A stretch of 64,000 bases of DNA from Linderina pennispora (Eukaryota > Kickxellomycota > Kickxellomycetes > Kickxellales > Kickxellaceae), in NCBI RefSeq assembly GCF_002104995.1, contig NW_024468250.1, positions 1,550,001-1,614,000 of the forward strand, read 5' to 3'. Position 1 is the stretch's first letter. Every line of letters begins with the position of its first letter. Below the pieces are notes generated by a model that saw nothing but the letters and a program-made list of their open reading frames with translations, ran no database searches and was not told where the DNA came from. Both the position numbers and the translations under genes were made by a program. Positions 33,957 through 44,500 of the stretch are shown here, piece after piece.

Positions 33957-35532
33957 ATGCGGATCTGCACTGTGAGAAGCTTCCTGACCTGCACATTAGC
34001 AGCACTGGCTGTAGTTGGCATATCTAGCTCGCTAGATATAGCTACCGAAGACAACGAGCTAGTGACTGATACTGATATGCCAGAAACACCTATGCCAGCG
34101 AGCATACAGCCAACTGATTTTACAGATCCTGCAGAATCCTATAGCACTAGCGACTCCCAGGGGTTGTCAGTACGACCTCAGCCCACCCCGAGACCATGGG
34201 CTGATCCGTGGTGTTAATATCGGTGGCGTGTTCCTGATCGAGCCCTTCATCAAGCCCAGTCTCTTTCGACCAGTTCCGCAATATGAGTGTCGAAGACATG
34301 CCTGTCGATGAGTGGACATTCACGAAGACACTTGGCAAGGAAGAAGCCAAGCGGCAGCTTGAGGACCACTGGAACACGTTTGTGACCAGGAGCCACCTGG
34401 AGGGGCTAGGCCGATGCCGGAATCAACTGGATCCGGATCCCCATACGGCTATTGGGCATTCAACCTTACTAGCGAGGAGCCGTACGTGGACGGCCAGATA
34501 CCCTATATCGAGCGCATTCTGGGGTGGGCACGTGAAATTGGACTCAAGGTCGAACTAGACTTGCATGGTGCACCAGGATCCCAGAACGGCTATGACAACT
34601 CGGGTCGTCGCGGCACGCCAGAGTGGCTACTGTCGCGCACGAATATCGACCGGACACTGGACGCATTGACCAAGATGACTAGCATGGTGCTGGACTGGGA
34701 CGATGTGGTGTACGGGATCCAGATATTGAATGAGCCATCACGCTGGAAATGGTCAGTGGAGAGCATTTTTGGGTTTTACAAGGAAGCGTATGATCTGGTG
34801 CGCAGTCATTGCTCCCAATGTCTATTTTATGATCCACGACACGTTCCTGGGACCCAATGATTGGGGCACGCTCGTCAGCTCGAACTGGACCAACACCTTG
34901 ATGGACACACATATCTACCAGATGTTCGACAACTACATGGTCACAATTAACGAGACCGCGCATATCAACATGGTCGCAGAGATGGCGCAGAATGTGACAA
35001 AGTTCGACCGCGGCAACACACGCGTCGTTGTCGGCGAGTTCTCGGCAGCAACGCACGACTGCACAAAGTACATCAATGGGCTTGGCCGCGGCAGTCGCTG
35101 GGAGGGAACTCTGGAGGGCGTCGACCACCCGCTGTGCCCATTCAAGCAATGCTCATGCACTGGCGACTACGGGTCAGACTACAAGGAGTTTTCAGAGAGC
35201 TACAAGGCATTCCTGAAGGGATACGTCGACGCACAGCTGGCTATCTATGACGGCGAATTGATGGGCTGGTTCTACTGGAACTTCCGCACTGAGGAAGCGC
35301 CCGAGTGGGACTACCTGCTGGGAGTCGATCAAGGCTGGATTCCAAAGTTCCCTCGCACAGCCTACCCAATGGTGCCAGCATATGTTCCTGAAGAGGACTC
35401 CGAGCAGAACACCCGCGAGGAGAACGGTTCTGCAAATTCAGCTGCGTCAGTGCTCGGCAGCCTATCCCGGCTACACCTTGAAGTGTGAGGCACTTCGTTG
35501 CCTTGCTTGTATTGGCGATTGCTTTCCATTAA
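33957..35532 (+). CDS. GH5 exo-1,3-beta-glucanase, GPI-type, copy 1 (frameshifted)
   Basis: EXG-type glucanase of the cell surface that trims beta-1,3-glucan. The ATG at 33957 opens a signal peptide (RICTVRSFLTCTLAALAVVG), then a Thr/Pro-rich segment. Domain motifs: IRGVNIGGVFLIEPFIKPSL, GYWAFNLTSEEPYVDGQIPY, LKVELDLHGAPGSQNGYDNS, GIQILNEPS with the acid/base Glu, and VVVGEFSAATHDCTKYINGL with the nucleophile Glu. Then GELMGWFYWNFRTEEAPEWD and LGVDQGWIPKFPRTAY. At least five one-base shifts lie between about 34200 and 34800. The unshifted frame ends HLEV at 35488. A one-base shift there gives VRHFVALLVLAIAFH and a stop at 35530-35532, a hydrophobic GPI-like end comparable to copy 2. I prefer that reading. 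Confidence 0.86.
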
Positions 35533-36344
35533 CTCTTTTCATTTGCGTGCGCTTTCCTCAATTTCTACTTGGCCAGTTTGCAACAAGTTCAATATCATTT
35601 TGTTTTCAGTTTTTTGCTGGACCGCATAGGCAATTCTGAAGCTGGGGGCGTCCCTCCGTCAATGTGTGCAAAAGAAAAAGACGTCATTCAACAGTAGCAA
35701 ACAGTCAGACCACATGGTCCATGTCGGTCTGATTCTTAGTAGCAGGTAAGGCCATGTAAACAAGATCTGCATAGCAATGCATGGATCGCCTCTCGCCTAC
35801 TGGTCTTTCCCAATGGACCATCAGCCATACTCCACTCGGGTTCGATTACAGCCGACCTGCTTTACAGAGTGAACAGGGAGCCGTAGCTGTCTTAATATAA
35901 ACGACGAGGGCAAACTCATACCATACAGCCTGCCATACAACGCATTTGGCGTAACTTCAAGGACAGCGCATTCATTGAATCCTGCGTTTGGAAATACCTC
36001 CTGGCTACAATTCACCCAAACACAGCCAACTGCCTTTTGGTTTTGGCGACAATCCCTTTCCTGATTTCATTGCTCTTGGCAATGACCTGGTTTATAGTAA
36101 TGCACGTACATCCTGCGCTGTATGGTTGTGCCCCTCCTGTCAGGCTTAGTGTAAGGGTTCAATTCTCTCTCCACTCTCATCCTCCTTTCCTCCTTAGTCT
36201 GCCTACACCGCCTTACTTTCCTCCTCTATTTCCTCCACGCTATCCCGATCAACATCCTCGGCTACTTTGCCATTTCCTTCCCTTACCGCCACATACCTTA
36301 TTAATACCGCTATTTTTAGACACTAATGAAGCTACTTCCCCTAA
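35533..36344. other. Intergenic between the two GH5 genes
   Basis: About 810 bases. A long pyrimidine-rich tract (about 36160-36330) precedes the second GH5 gene. No gene seen. Confidence 0.45.
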
Positions 36345-37830
36345 ATGGCAGCCTCGTCCAAGCCTATGTTGGCCCTAGCAGTGGCTGGGTACCTCGTTTA
36401 TGCAGTGTGTAGCAGCGCGCAGCCATTGGAGCAGCCCTGGTGAGCTTGGTCTGATTGAGCGCGACAGCACGGCCTGAGGACCCTCCCAGCACAGTTAAGC
36501 CAGCTGGCCACGGAGCAATCCGCGGCGTCAACATTGGCGGCGTATTCCTGATTGAGGCATTCATCAAGCCCAGTCTCTTCGATCAGTTCTCGCACATGAG
36601 CGACGCAGAAATGCCGGTTCGACGAGTACACGTTCTCCAAGGAGCTTGGCAAGGAAGAAGCCAAGCGGCAGCTCGAGGAGCACTGGGACACATTTGTCAC
36701 CCGGGATCATCTCGAGAAGTTGGTTGAGGTTGGAATCAACTGGATCCGGATTCCGGTCGGATACTGGGCATTCAACCTTACCCGCGAGGAGCCGTACGTG
36801 GACGGCCAGCTGCCGTACATTGAGCGCATGCTGGGGTGGTCGCGCGATCTCGGCCTCAAGGTGCAGCTTGATTTGCATGGCGTGCCGGGCTCGCAGAATG
36901 GATTCGATAACTCGGGTCGCCGCGGCAACACCACATGGCTCGACCAGCGTGTCAACATCGACCGTGCCATGGATGTGCTGACCAAGCTGGCCGACATGGC
37001 AAACAAGTGGCCGGATGTTGTGTATGCGATTGAGGCGATCAACGAGCCGTCCAAATACAGCACGCCGCTGGAAAAGGTCCGCTCATTCTACGAGGAGGCG
37101 TATACGACAGTGCGCAATATCGCGCCTGACCTGATGTTCATGACCCATGATACATTCGCTGATACATACGAGTGGAATGTGCTGGTCAACACGACCTGGG
37201 AGAACCACGTCATGGACTCGCACCTCTACCAGATGTTCAACGAGTGGGTGGTGACGTTCAACGAATCCACCCACATCAATTTGGTGTACGATACCGCAAA
37301 AAACATCACCATCTTCGACAACACCACTAGGCGCGTCGTTGTCGGCGAGTTCTCGGTGGCCACACACGACTGCACAAAGTACATCAACGGGCTGGGCCGC
37401 GGCACTCGCTGGGAAGGCACTCCTGCCAGGCATGACCAAAGCCGAACTGCCCAACCACAAACTGCACGTGCACCGGCAACTACGGATCAGACTACACGCA
37501 GTTCACGGACGAGTACAAGGCGTTCCTGAAGAATTACATGGACGCACAGCTTGATGTATATGATGGCCAGCTGTTGGGCTGGTTCTACTGGAACTTCCGC
37601 ACCGAAGGTGCCCCCGAGTGGGACTATCTTCTCGGAGTCGAGCAGGGGTGGATCCCAAAGTTCCCGCGCACGGCCTTCCCCAAGGGCTCGTCATCCTCAG
37701 TCCGACAAGAGCGACAACTCTGCCGGCAGCAGCAGCTCTGCCGGTCTCGCTGACCGGCAGCCGCACAGAGCACGGGTTTGTGCTGCAATCGATCGGAATA
37801 CTTGCCTTGGCAATACTAGTCCTCTTTTAG
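36345..37830 (+). CDS. GH5 exo-1,3-beta-glucanase, GPI-anchored, copy 2 (frameshifted)
   Basis: Tandem paralogue of the preceding gene. The ATG at 36345 opens a signal peptide (SSKPMLALAVAGYLVYAVCS). Motifs: IRGVNIGGVFLIEAFIKPSL, GINWIRIPVGYWAFNLTREE, LKVQLDLHGVPGSQNGFDNS, AIEAINEPSKY (acid/base Glu), VVVGEFSVATHDCTKYINGL (nucleophile Glu), GQLLGWFYWNFRTEGAPEWD. A Ser-rich segment (SSSS...DKSDNSAGSSSS) leads to GFVLQSIGILALAILVLF and the stop at 37828-37830: omega-site-like small residues followed by a hydrophobic tail, a standard GPI signal. Frame changes occur near 36450, 36610, 37425 and 37700. The segment 36720-37420 is uninterrupted. Confidence 0.88.
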
Positions 37831-38111
37831 ATCTCCTTAATCATTCACCCACTGAAACGCTTCAGAGAATCTTCGGGCCTCGGCTCGAGGCCTGGCGATG
37901 GAATGCCTGCTGTAAGGAGCAATTTTTGCGCACTCTTCCAGACTGAGCCTGCGTGTACTTTTCGGCCAGCCTGTGCCACTGCGATCTTGGCCAGGCGAGT
38001 ATTGTGGAGTAGGGTAAGCCGGAACTCTTGGTGGGTGGTTTTTGCACTTTTGCTGCATACATTTTTCGGGTGACTGCACGCTAGATGGATTTCTTGGCAA
38101 AATTTCTACCA

Positions 38112-38119
38112 TATATAAA
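38112..38119 (+). promoter_or_regulatory. TATA box upstream of the cytochrome b5 reductase
   Basis: TATATAAA directly precedes an in-frame ATG at 38120. A TATA box this close argues that translation starts further down, at 38228 or 38231. Confidence 0.5.
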
Positions 38120-38227
38120 ATGCGCAGGCAAATCCTCTCCTCAGACACTGCATCAGCCATCAACCGACACTTCATCTACCAGCTCTCCAAGTCCGCCCTA
38201 AAACCCACAACCAGCCCTACGCAAAGA

Positions 38228-39099
38228 ATGATGCCTCGCACAGCTCGCGGAAACGGACTTGCCGTCGTCGGCGGCCTCGCCCTGACGGGTCTTGGCGCTG
38301 CCGCCTACAACTTCCTCAACAACAAGCAGTCCCGACACGACGCTGACGCGACTGGGCTTCACGCCCGTGCAGCTGCAGCAGTCACAGCAGCTCACACACG
38401 ACGTCAAAAGGCTGACGTTCCAGCTGGACAGCGACAAGAAGCTCGGCAACTACACCTCCAGCGCGGTCCTGTTCCGCGTCACATTGCCCAGCGGCAAAAC
38501 CAGAGCTCCGCCCCTACACACCCGTGTCAGCACGAGCTCCAGCGCGGCTCCTGCGACTTCGTCATTAAGCGCTACGACGACGGGCAGGTGTCGCCGGCAC
38601 TGCATGATCTGGGGCCCGGCGACAAGGTCGAAATGTGGGGCCCAATTCCCAACTTCTCGTACAAGCCTAGCGAATACACAGACATTGGCATGATTGCCGG
38701 CGGCAGCGGCCTGACGCCCATGTTCCAGCTGATTAACAGGGTTGTCAATGACCCGAACGACAAGACGCGCATTACGCTGGTGTTTGCAAACAAGAGCAAA
38801 GACGATGTATTCCTGAAGGACCAGCTCGATCCGCTTTGCCGCTCAGCATCCAGACAAGTTCAAGGTCCACTATGTTCTGACAAAGGCGTCCGAGGACTGG
38901 ACTGGCGAGCTTGGCTATGTCGATAGAGAGAAAATCCAAAAGTACATGCCGCCTGCATCGACAAACTCGCTTATCGCGGTCTGCGGTCCCCCGGCCATGA
39001 TGAAGACTGTCTGCGGCAGCAAGCCCAACGTCATGAAGCAGGGAAAGCTTGGTCGGTATCCTGAAGGAGCTCGGGTACAAGAACGTGTACAAATTCTAG
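38228..39099 (+). CDS. MCR1: NADH-cytochrome b5 reductase, mitochondrial type (frameshifted)
   Basis: FAD flavoprotein that passes electrons from NADH to cytochrome b5 or ascorbate radical. I place the start at the MM pair (38228), because a TATA box abuts the upstream in-frame ATG at 38120. The N-terminus is basic (RTARGNG) followed by a membrane anchor (LAVVGGLALTGLGAAAYNFL), as in Mcr1. FAD motif RPYTPVS (about 38490-38510), then GPIPNFSYKPSEYTDIGMIA, the NAD-site GGSGLTP, and the block LIAVCGPPAMM. The end ELGYKNVYKF has the family's terminal Phe at 39094-39096. One-base shifts lie near 38335, 38530, 38830 and 39045. Symbol by similarity of architecture. Confidence 0.88.
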
Positions 39100-39865
39100 A
39101 CATACTACGTGCAAGATACATATTCCTGACCTGCACCCTCATAGACTCCTTCATGCCGATTCCACGATACCTTTATTTTGCAACAACAATTCTGACGCTT
39201 CCTTATTTAGGTCTGTGTATTGGTCATGAGCGCCAATGCGTCTAGTGAGTCCAAAAAGTGCGAGCCAGGATCCTGGTCAGAAAGAACCTGCAAAAGAGGC
39301 GACAAGGCCCATCCATGCACAGGCAATCTTGGCGACGAGGGCTGGCCCTTTCAGCAAATAGAACACTACTATCTTGTGCTTGCCAATGTGCTACAATACG
39401 CCTTAGACCGTTCTTTTTGTGTGGCCAGTGTGTGGCGAGCACAGATGGTCTGCGGTATTGCATTTCCAGGTCCTTGCCGATCGCCTGCATGTTTCCGGCT
39501 CTCTACAAAGGGTGCCGGGCGATCAATGGCCCTTAGCACCAGCCTAGATAACTGCGTTCCTTCGCAGTTTTCTCACTTTCTGGCAAGCCAGCATGGGGGA
39601 TTGCTTTTTGGTGTCAGAATGTGCATCCAAGAAAGCGAATGGTGGAGGGTGAGAAAAGCTTGACGTTCACAATACTGATAATATCCCTTTGGCTCCTCGC
39701 TACATTCAAGGTCTCTGCCGGTTTGGAGGGATACTGGTGTGCCAAATGCTTGCTGCAAGATGAAGGGCAATAGAGGACTATAAATGTTCAATAGCTCCCT
39801 TTTTCTTTGCCCGCCCATTCTCTTGTTCCTGAGCATATTTGCATTTTTTTCTAGTTATCCACTTA
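39100..39865. other. Intergenic, no supported gene
   Basis: About 770 bases. Overlapping open frames on both strands (39220-39663 plus, 39242-39490 minus) start from non-ATG codons and show no domain. Probably the promoter region of the F-box-like gene. Confidence 0.4.
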
Positions 39866-41487
39866 ATGTTTACGCCTAGGCCGCTTCAAAGCACTTGTGC
39901 GCAAGCTGTGCTTCAGCCGCAAGTCTCTCGAGCCACTCAGCACTTTGTCCCAGTCATCTCGCCAATACAGCCTTGTACGCAAACCACGCGCCCAGCCCCA
40001 TGGCCTCGCGCAGCAGCTGCCGTGCGTAATCCTCCGCGGCATCTTCAGCTACCTCAGCTGCGCTCAGTGCACGCAACCCGCCCCATGCCTTTGCAAGCCA
40101 CGCCAGCTTAGTTTCCGCACACTAACATTAGTCTGCAAGGCCTGGCGGCATGCAGCTTTGGACGCGTTCTTTGCAACAATACAGCTATCGGCCAAAGCCC
40201 CGATCCATGCGCCAGAGCATGCATGGCGGCATGCGCGCCATCTGCATGTCAGCCTGGGCGGATCCGCCACTGAGAAGAATGCCGAAAGGACTGATCAGCC
40301 AGCTCAGGGCGGCAGGCAAGGGTCCACGGGGCTCCAGGATCGCTGCAATCACCATCACCGGCTGCAATGGCGCTGTTAGCAAGGACCTTGCCAATGCAAT
40401 CGCCGCTGCCATGCCCCGAGTCCGATCAATCATCTATGACTCCAGGCGCGTGTCAGTGCACAGCTGACAGCCATTCAGCAATCATCGGCGATATCGTCGC
40501 TTGTCTGTCCGATCCAAGTAGGCTGGGCAGCATCGGCGGAGTGGTTCCAGGCGCATGGGCATGTCCATTGGTTCGCTTGGATTTGTCTCGTGTCAAGCTG
40601 GCCAAGCGCAGCGATGTGCTGCGCGTCTCGTCGTACCACAGCACACTGCAGTCGCTGGCCATCGGCAGCATCACCTCGGCAGCATTTACTTCTCTGACTC
40701 GCACCAGCAGCGGCCACACAAAGGAATACCCAAGGCTGCGCTCACTGACCGTCCTCGAGTTTACGCCTTCCAAAACGGCTATTGTTTGTAGCCACCACCC
40801 AACAGACTCCAGTGCTGGCGTTCCCTGCAGTCGAGCATCTGGTGCTGGGCAAAGGAGAGTACTCGATTGCCAATACCACCTACATCCCCACGCGCCTACC
40901 AGCTTTCACTAGTGCCGGTGTCAGGTCCATACTAGCGCAATGCGGCGGGTCCCTCCAGACGCTGTGTATTGAGTACGCCGATAGAAAATCGGCAACCTCC
41001 ACCATCACCCAGTTCCTCACGACGCAGCACTGCAGCCTGTCGCGGGTCAAAATCATGCACGTCTCTCCGACGGCAGGCTATAGTGACACGGACATGCGCA
41101 GCTCCCGCCGGCTTGCAACTAGCCTGTTCACGCTGCCATTTTTGCAGAGCCTCGAGTGTCTCCAGCCACTCGACTGCACTGGTATCGTACCGTCGCTCGT
41201 GTCTCACCATCTAGTCCGTCTGGTGCTGCCTGGATCGTTCATCTCTCTCCAGCAGTTGTCGGACTTGCTCAAGGCGCAGCAGTTTCTGCATACTATGTGT
41301 GCCCAGGTCGCCAGCACCCCGCTCGAGTATGTGCTCCCAGACGGTCCCATCCACCAGCGCTTAAAGTCGCTGAGTCTCTCTTGGAAAAACGACAATAGTG
41401 GACATCGAGGTCAAGGGAATCCACCGAAGGCTGCCAACACTCGAGCACGCCGACTTTCCTATCAGCTACTACCTGCAATTCATGTGA
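39866..41487 (+). CDS. F-box-like protein with leucine-rich C-terminal region (frameshifted)
   Basis: Probable substrate adaptor of an SCF ubiquitin ligase. The likely start is the ATG at 39866 (MFTPRPLQ), followed by a shift. An F-box-like block is visible: LPCVILRGIFSYLSC ... LTLVCKAWRHAALDAFFATI (about 40017-40180), with the typical L-P-x-x-[IV]-L start and V-C-K-x-W. Downstream, segments in three frames are rich in Leu/Ile at repeat-like spacing (RIAAITITGCNGAVSKDLAN, LVRLDLSRVKL, LRSLTVLEF, FPAVEHLVLG, LQTLCIEYAD, FLQSLECLQPLD, LVRLVLPGSF), suggesting leucine-rich repeats. After a last shift near 41395 the protein ends LEHADFPISYYLQFM at 41485-41487. Assignment rests on motif shape only. 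Confidence 0.6.
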
Positions 41488-41539
41488 AACAGTTTATTGA
41501 TATGTAATGAAGAATCCCGTATGACTAAGGCACCGTCGT

Positions 41540-44500
41540 CTACCACAGCGGGACCCATCCTGGATACAGCACAGCCAGGTTCTCCGATGACGTTGCCTGC
41601 TGGATCAGTTTGTCGATCTGCGCGGCCACGGTCAGCTGTACGTTCGGGTCGAAATCGGTGCCAAGCAGCTTGCTCGAGATCCGGTTGACGATGGCCTTGG
41701 CCTTTGGGTTTCCGACCTGCCACCCCTTGTCATCGAGACCAGCAAAGTCGGCCATCTTGGTCTTGCCGGCCCTCGTCACCTTCTCATCGGGCCGGCTGCC
41801 GCCCTCGATCGCATTGCTGCTGCCGCCCTGGCCCATGTTCCATCTCTTCAGCTGCGCCTGGTTTTGCTGCTTCTGCTGCGCTGAAACATTGCCAGTGCCG
41901 TTGGCCGCTTCCTGGTTTGTGTTCGACTCCGGGTCTTGGATGTACGACCACGACACCAGTGGGTCAAACACAAAGGCCTCGAGTACAGCCATCAGCGAGT
42001 CGCGGTTCGCACGCAGCACGCGCATCGTGTGGTTGGCCGTGAACTTGAACGAGCCCTCGATCGAGCTGACCTCCATCGGCATGACAACCATGCGGGTCAG
42101 TCTGAACGGAACCGGTCTCGGGGTACTTTTCGCGCTGTGAAGCAATCTCGAAGCAGTCGCCAAAGTCAATATGCACAGCCTTGCCCGAGCGCTGGTGCAG
42201 CATGATGTTTGAAGGGTGCCTGTCACCGAGTCCCAGGATGTAGCCGGCAATCGACATGACCGCCATCGAGCGTGTGTACGTCGTGCGCCGCTCGAGCCAC
42301 GTCTCGGCATTGGGCGACTTGTACCACATCGCGCGCTGCAGGTCGTTGCCTGGTGTGTTCGACAGTGCATATTCGAAAGGACTCGACCTTCTGCATGACC
42401 GTCAGCGTCTCCCAGTTCGGCGAGAACTGCATCGCCATGCGCTGCTCCAGATTCAGCGGCTGGTTGTGCGAATCGCGGTAGTCGCGAATGACCTCGTGCA
42501 TGGTCTCGCAGTTCGGGTAGAAGCCGAATCAGACCAGAGTTCGATGACAGCGGAATGACCGGGTAGCGCTCGATTGTCAGCGCACGCCTCGCGGTCTCTG
42601 GGTCCCTGGCCAGCAGCGACGTAATCAGACCGAACAGCTGCATAACGCGCTCGTCCTGGCGCAGATCCTCGTGACCCTTGAGCACAAACGTGTACTCCTT
42701 GCCGTCAGAGCCGAAAATCCCGACGCGACGAGGATGCTGCTTTGTGTTGTATACATGTACAACAGGGTCGAACGACGTGATCCGGACAAGTGGCCGGTCT
42801 GGATCGTACGTACCTGGAACGGCCAGGTGCATATCGCGGCACTCGAGAAGCGTCGGTGCCGTGTCCTTGAGCGCCAGCGACGTCGGCTCCGGGAACAGCT
42901 TCTCAATGCGACGGAAGATCACATAGTACGCCTCCCACGCCTGCTGAATCAGCGCCTCGTTGCGTCGTCCGGGTTCACCAGCCATGTACTGCGTCGTGTA
43001 CTCGTCGGCAGCTGCAAGCTCGTTGGCAAACATCTGCACGAAGTGGTACTCGCGCAGCGTCTCCGGGTTGCGTGCACGCTGGTGGAACGGCTTCAGCACC
43101 TTGATCATGCTGACCGGGTCGTTTTGGCCGTAGTAGTGCTTGGACGCGATGTCCAGCGCGTCGCGGCACATCTCGGGGAACAGCAGCGTGACGCGGATCA
43201 GCTCGCGGCTGACGACCTCGGTTTCCTCGACCAGCTCCGGCGTCAGATCGTGCAGTTTGTGCAGCACATCCTTGGCCGCGTGGCTACGGTCCGTGTGGTT
43301 CGAGCGCGCCGCTACGTACAACGAGAACAGGATTGCGTGTGGGTGGAACTTGCCCACCTCGACCAGCAGCTGCTGGATCAGCCGGCTCGTGCTCTCGGAC
43401 TTGATATGGATGCGCGCCAGGATCTGCGGAATCACCTGCAGCCAGGTGCGGATCGAGACGGTGTTGAATCCGTCCAGCACCGCCTGCGCAACCGACGAGT
43501 GCTGGGAGTAGTTGAACCACACCGTCAGCAGTCGCAGCGTGTCCTGAAGCGTCGTATCGCTCTTCGAGAGCTGGATGGCGCGGAAGAACCCATGGACCGC
43601 CGGCACCACATGCTTCTCGATGACGTTCTCTGGCACGATGCTGAGCTCGCTGTCAATCTTCTGCGTCTCGTAGTAATGGCGCAGCGCCAGCGAGTGCCAC
43701 GCCTTGTACCATTTGCGGTCAAGCACTGTCGCCGCCTGGTATGACTTCAGGATCACCTCGTTAATCGGGCCAACCTTCATCCGCGACAGGAACTCTGCGT
43801 CGCGGTCGGCCTCCGGTGACCTTCTGCGGCGCCGTTGGTCGCACCAGTCGCAAATCCGGCAACAGAAATCGACATGCTCCGGCCCGACCGTCTGCTCACC
43901 GATCCGCGCCGGTCGAACCGCTGCGGCAAGTAATGGCTGTCATCGGCGCCTAGGGCTGCCTTGCTCTTCGCCTCCTGCACCAGATTCGCATTCTGCTGAA
44001 TGCTGGTGAGCCACTCGGCCTTCTTGAAGAAGAAGCGTGCCAGCAGACGTACCCGCTCGATATCACCGCTGTGCGTTCCGATCGTTGACTAGCGACGTCG
44101 CAGCGTCCAGCTGGTCGATGAACGTGTGTGGGTTCTGCACATCGAACCGGAGCTGCGCCGCGTACTCGGTGGTGAACGTATCCAAGCCCTGGAATGCGTC
44201 CCGGCGACGGTTGTCAGCCCACTGGTACTTCAGATACGCGTAGACCAAGGCTGGCTGCTGCGACTGGCGGATCGATATGTCGAGCGCCTGATCCAGACTC
44301 CTCGCCGTACTTGCTGAAATCGCCGACCAACCCTTTCTGCCGGTTCATCTCCTTCAGCCGGGCATACTCGTGCGCCTGCTGCACCAGCATCGGCGGTAGC
44401 GTCTCCGGGTCACCGCGCAGCGTCTCGTCCATGTACTTGGCCTCGTCACTGACCAGTGTGCGGATCGCCTGCTTAGGCGATGTTCATCTGGTCGGCCTTG

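Noticed and set aside
35835-35850. GGTTCGATTAC resembling a tRNA B box
   Set aside because: No A box or acceptor stem at the right distance on either side.
39220-39663. 147-codon plus frame between MCR1 and the F-box gene
   Set aside because: Begins with TTG, overlaps an opposite-strand frame and shows no domain.
42671-43744. 357-codon plus-strand frame
   Set aside because: Antisense shadow of TOR; Arg/Val/Leu-rich with no domain.
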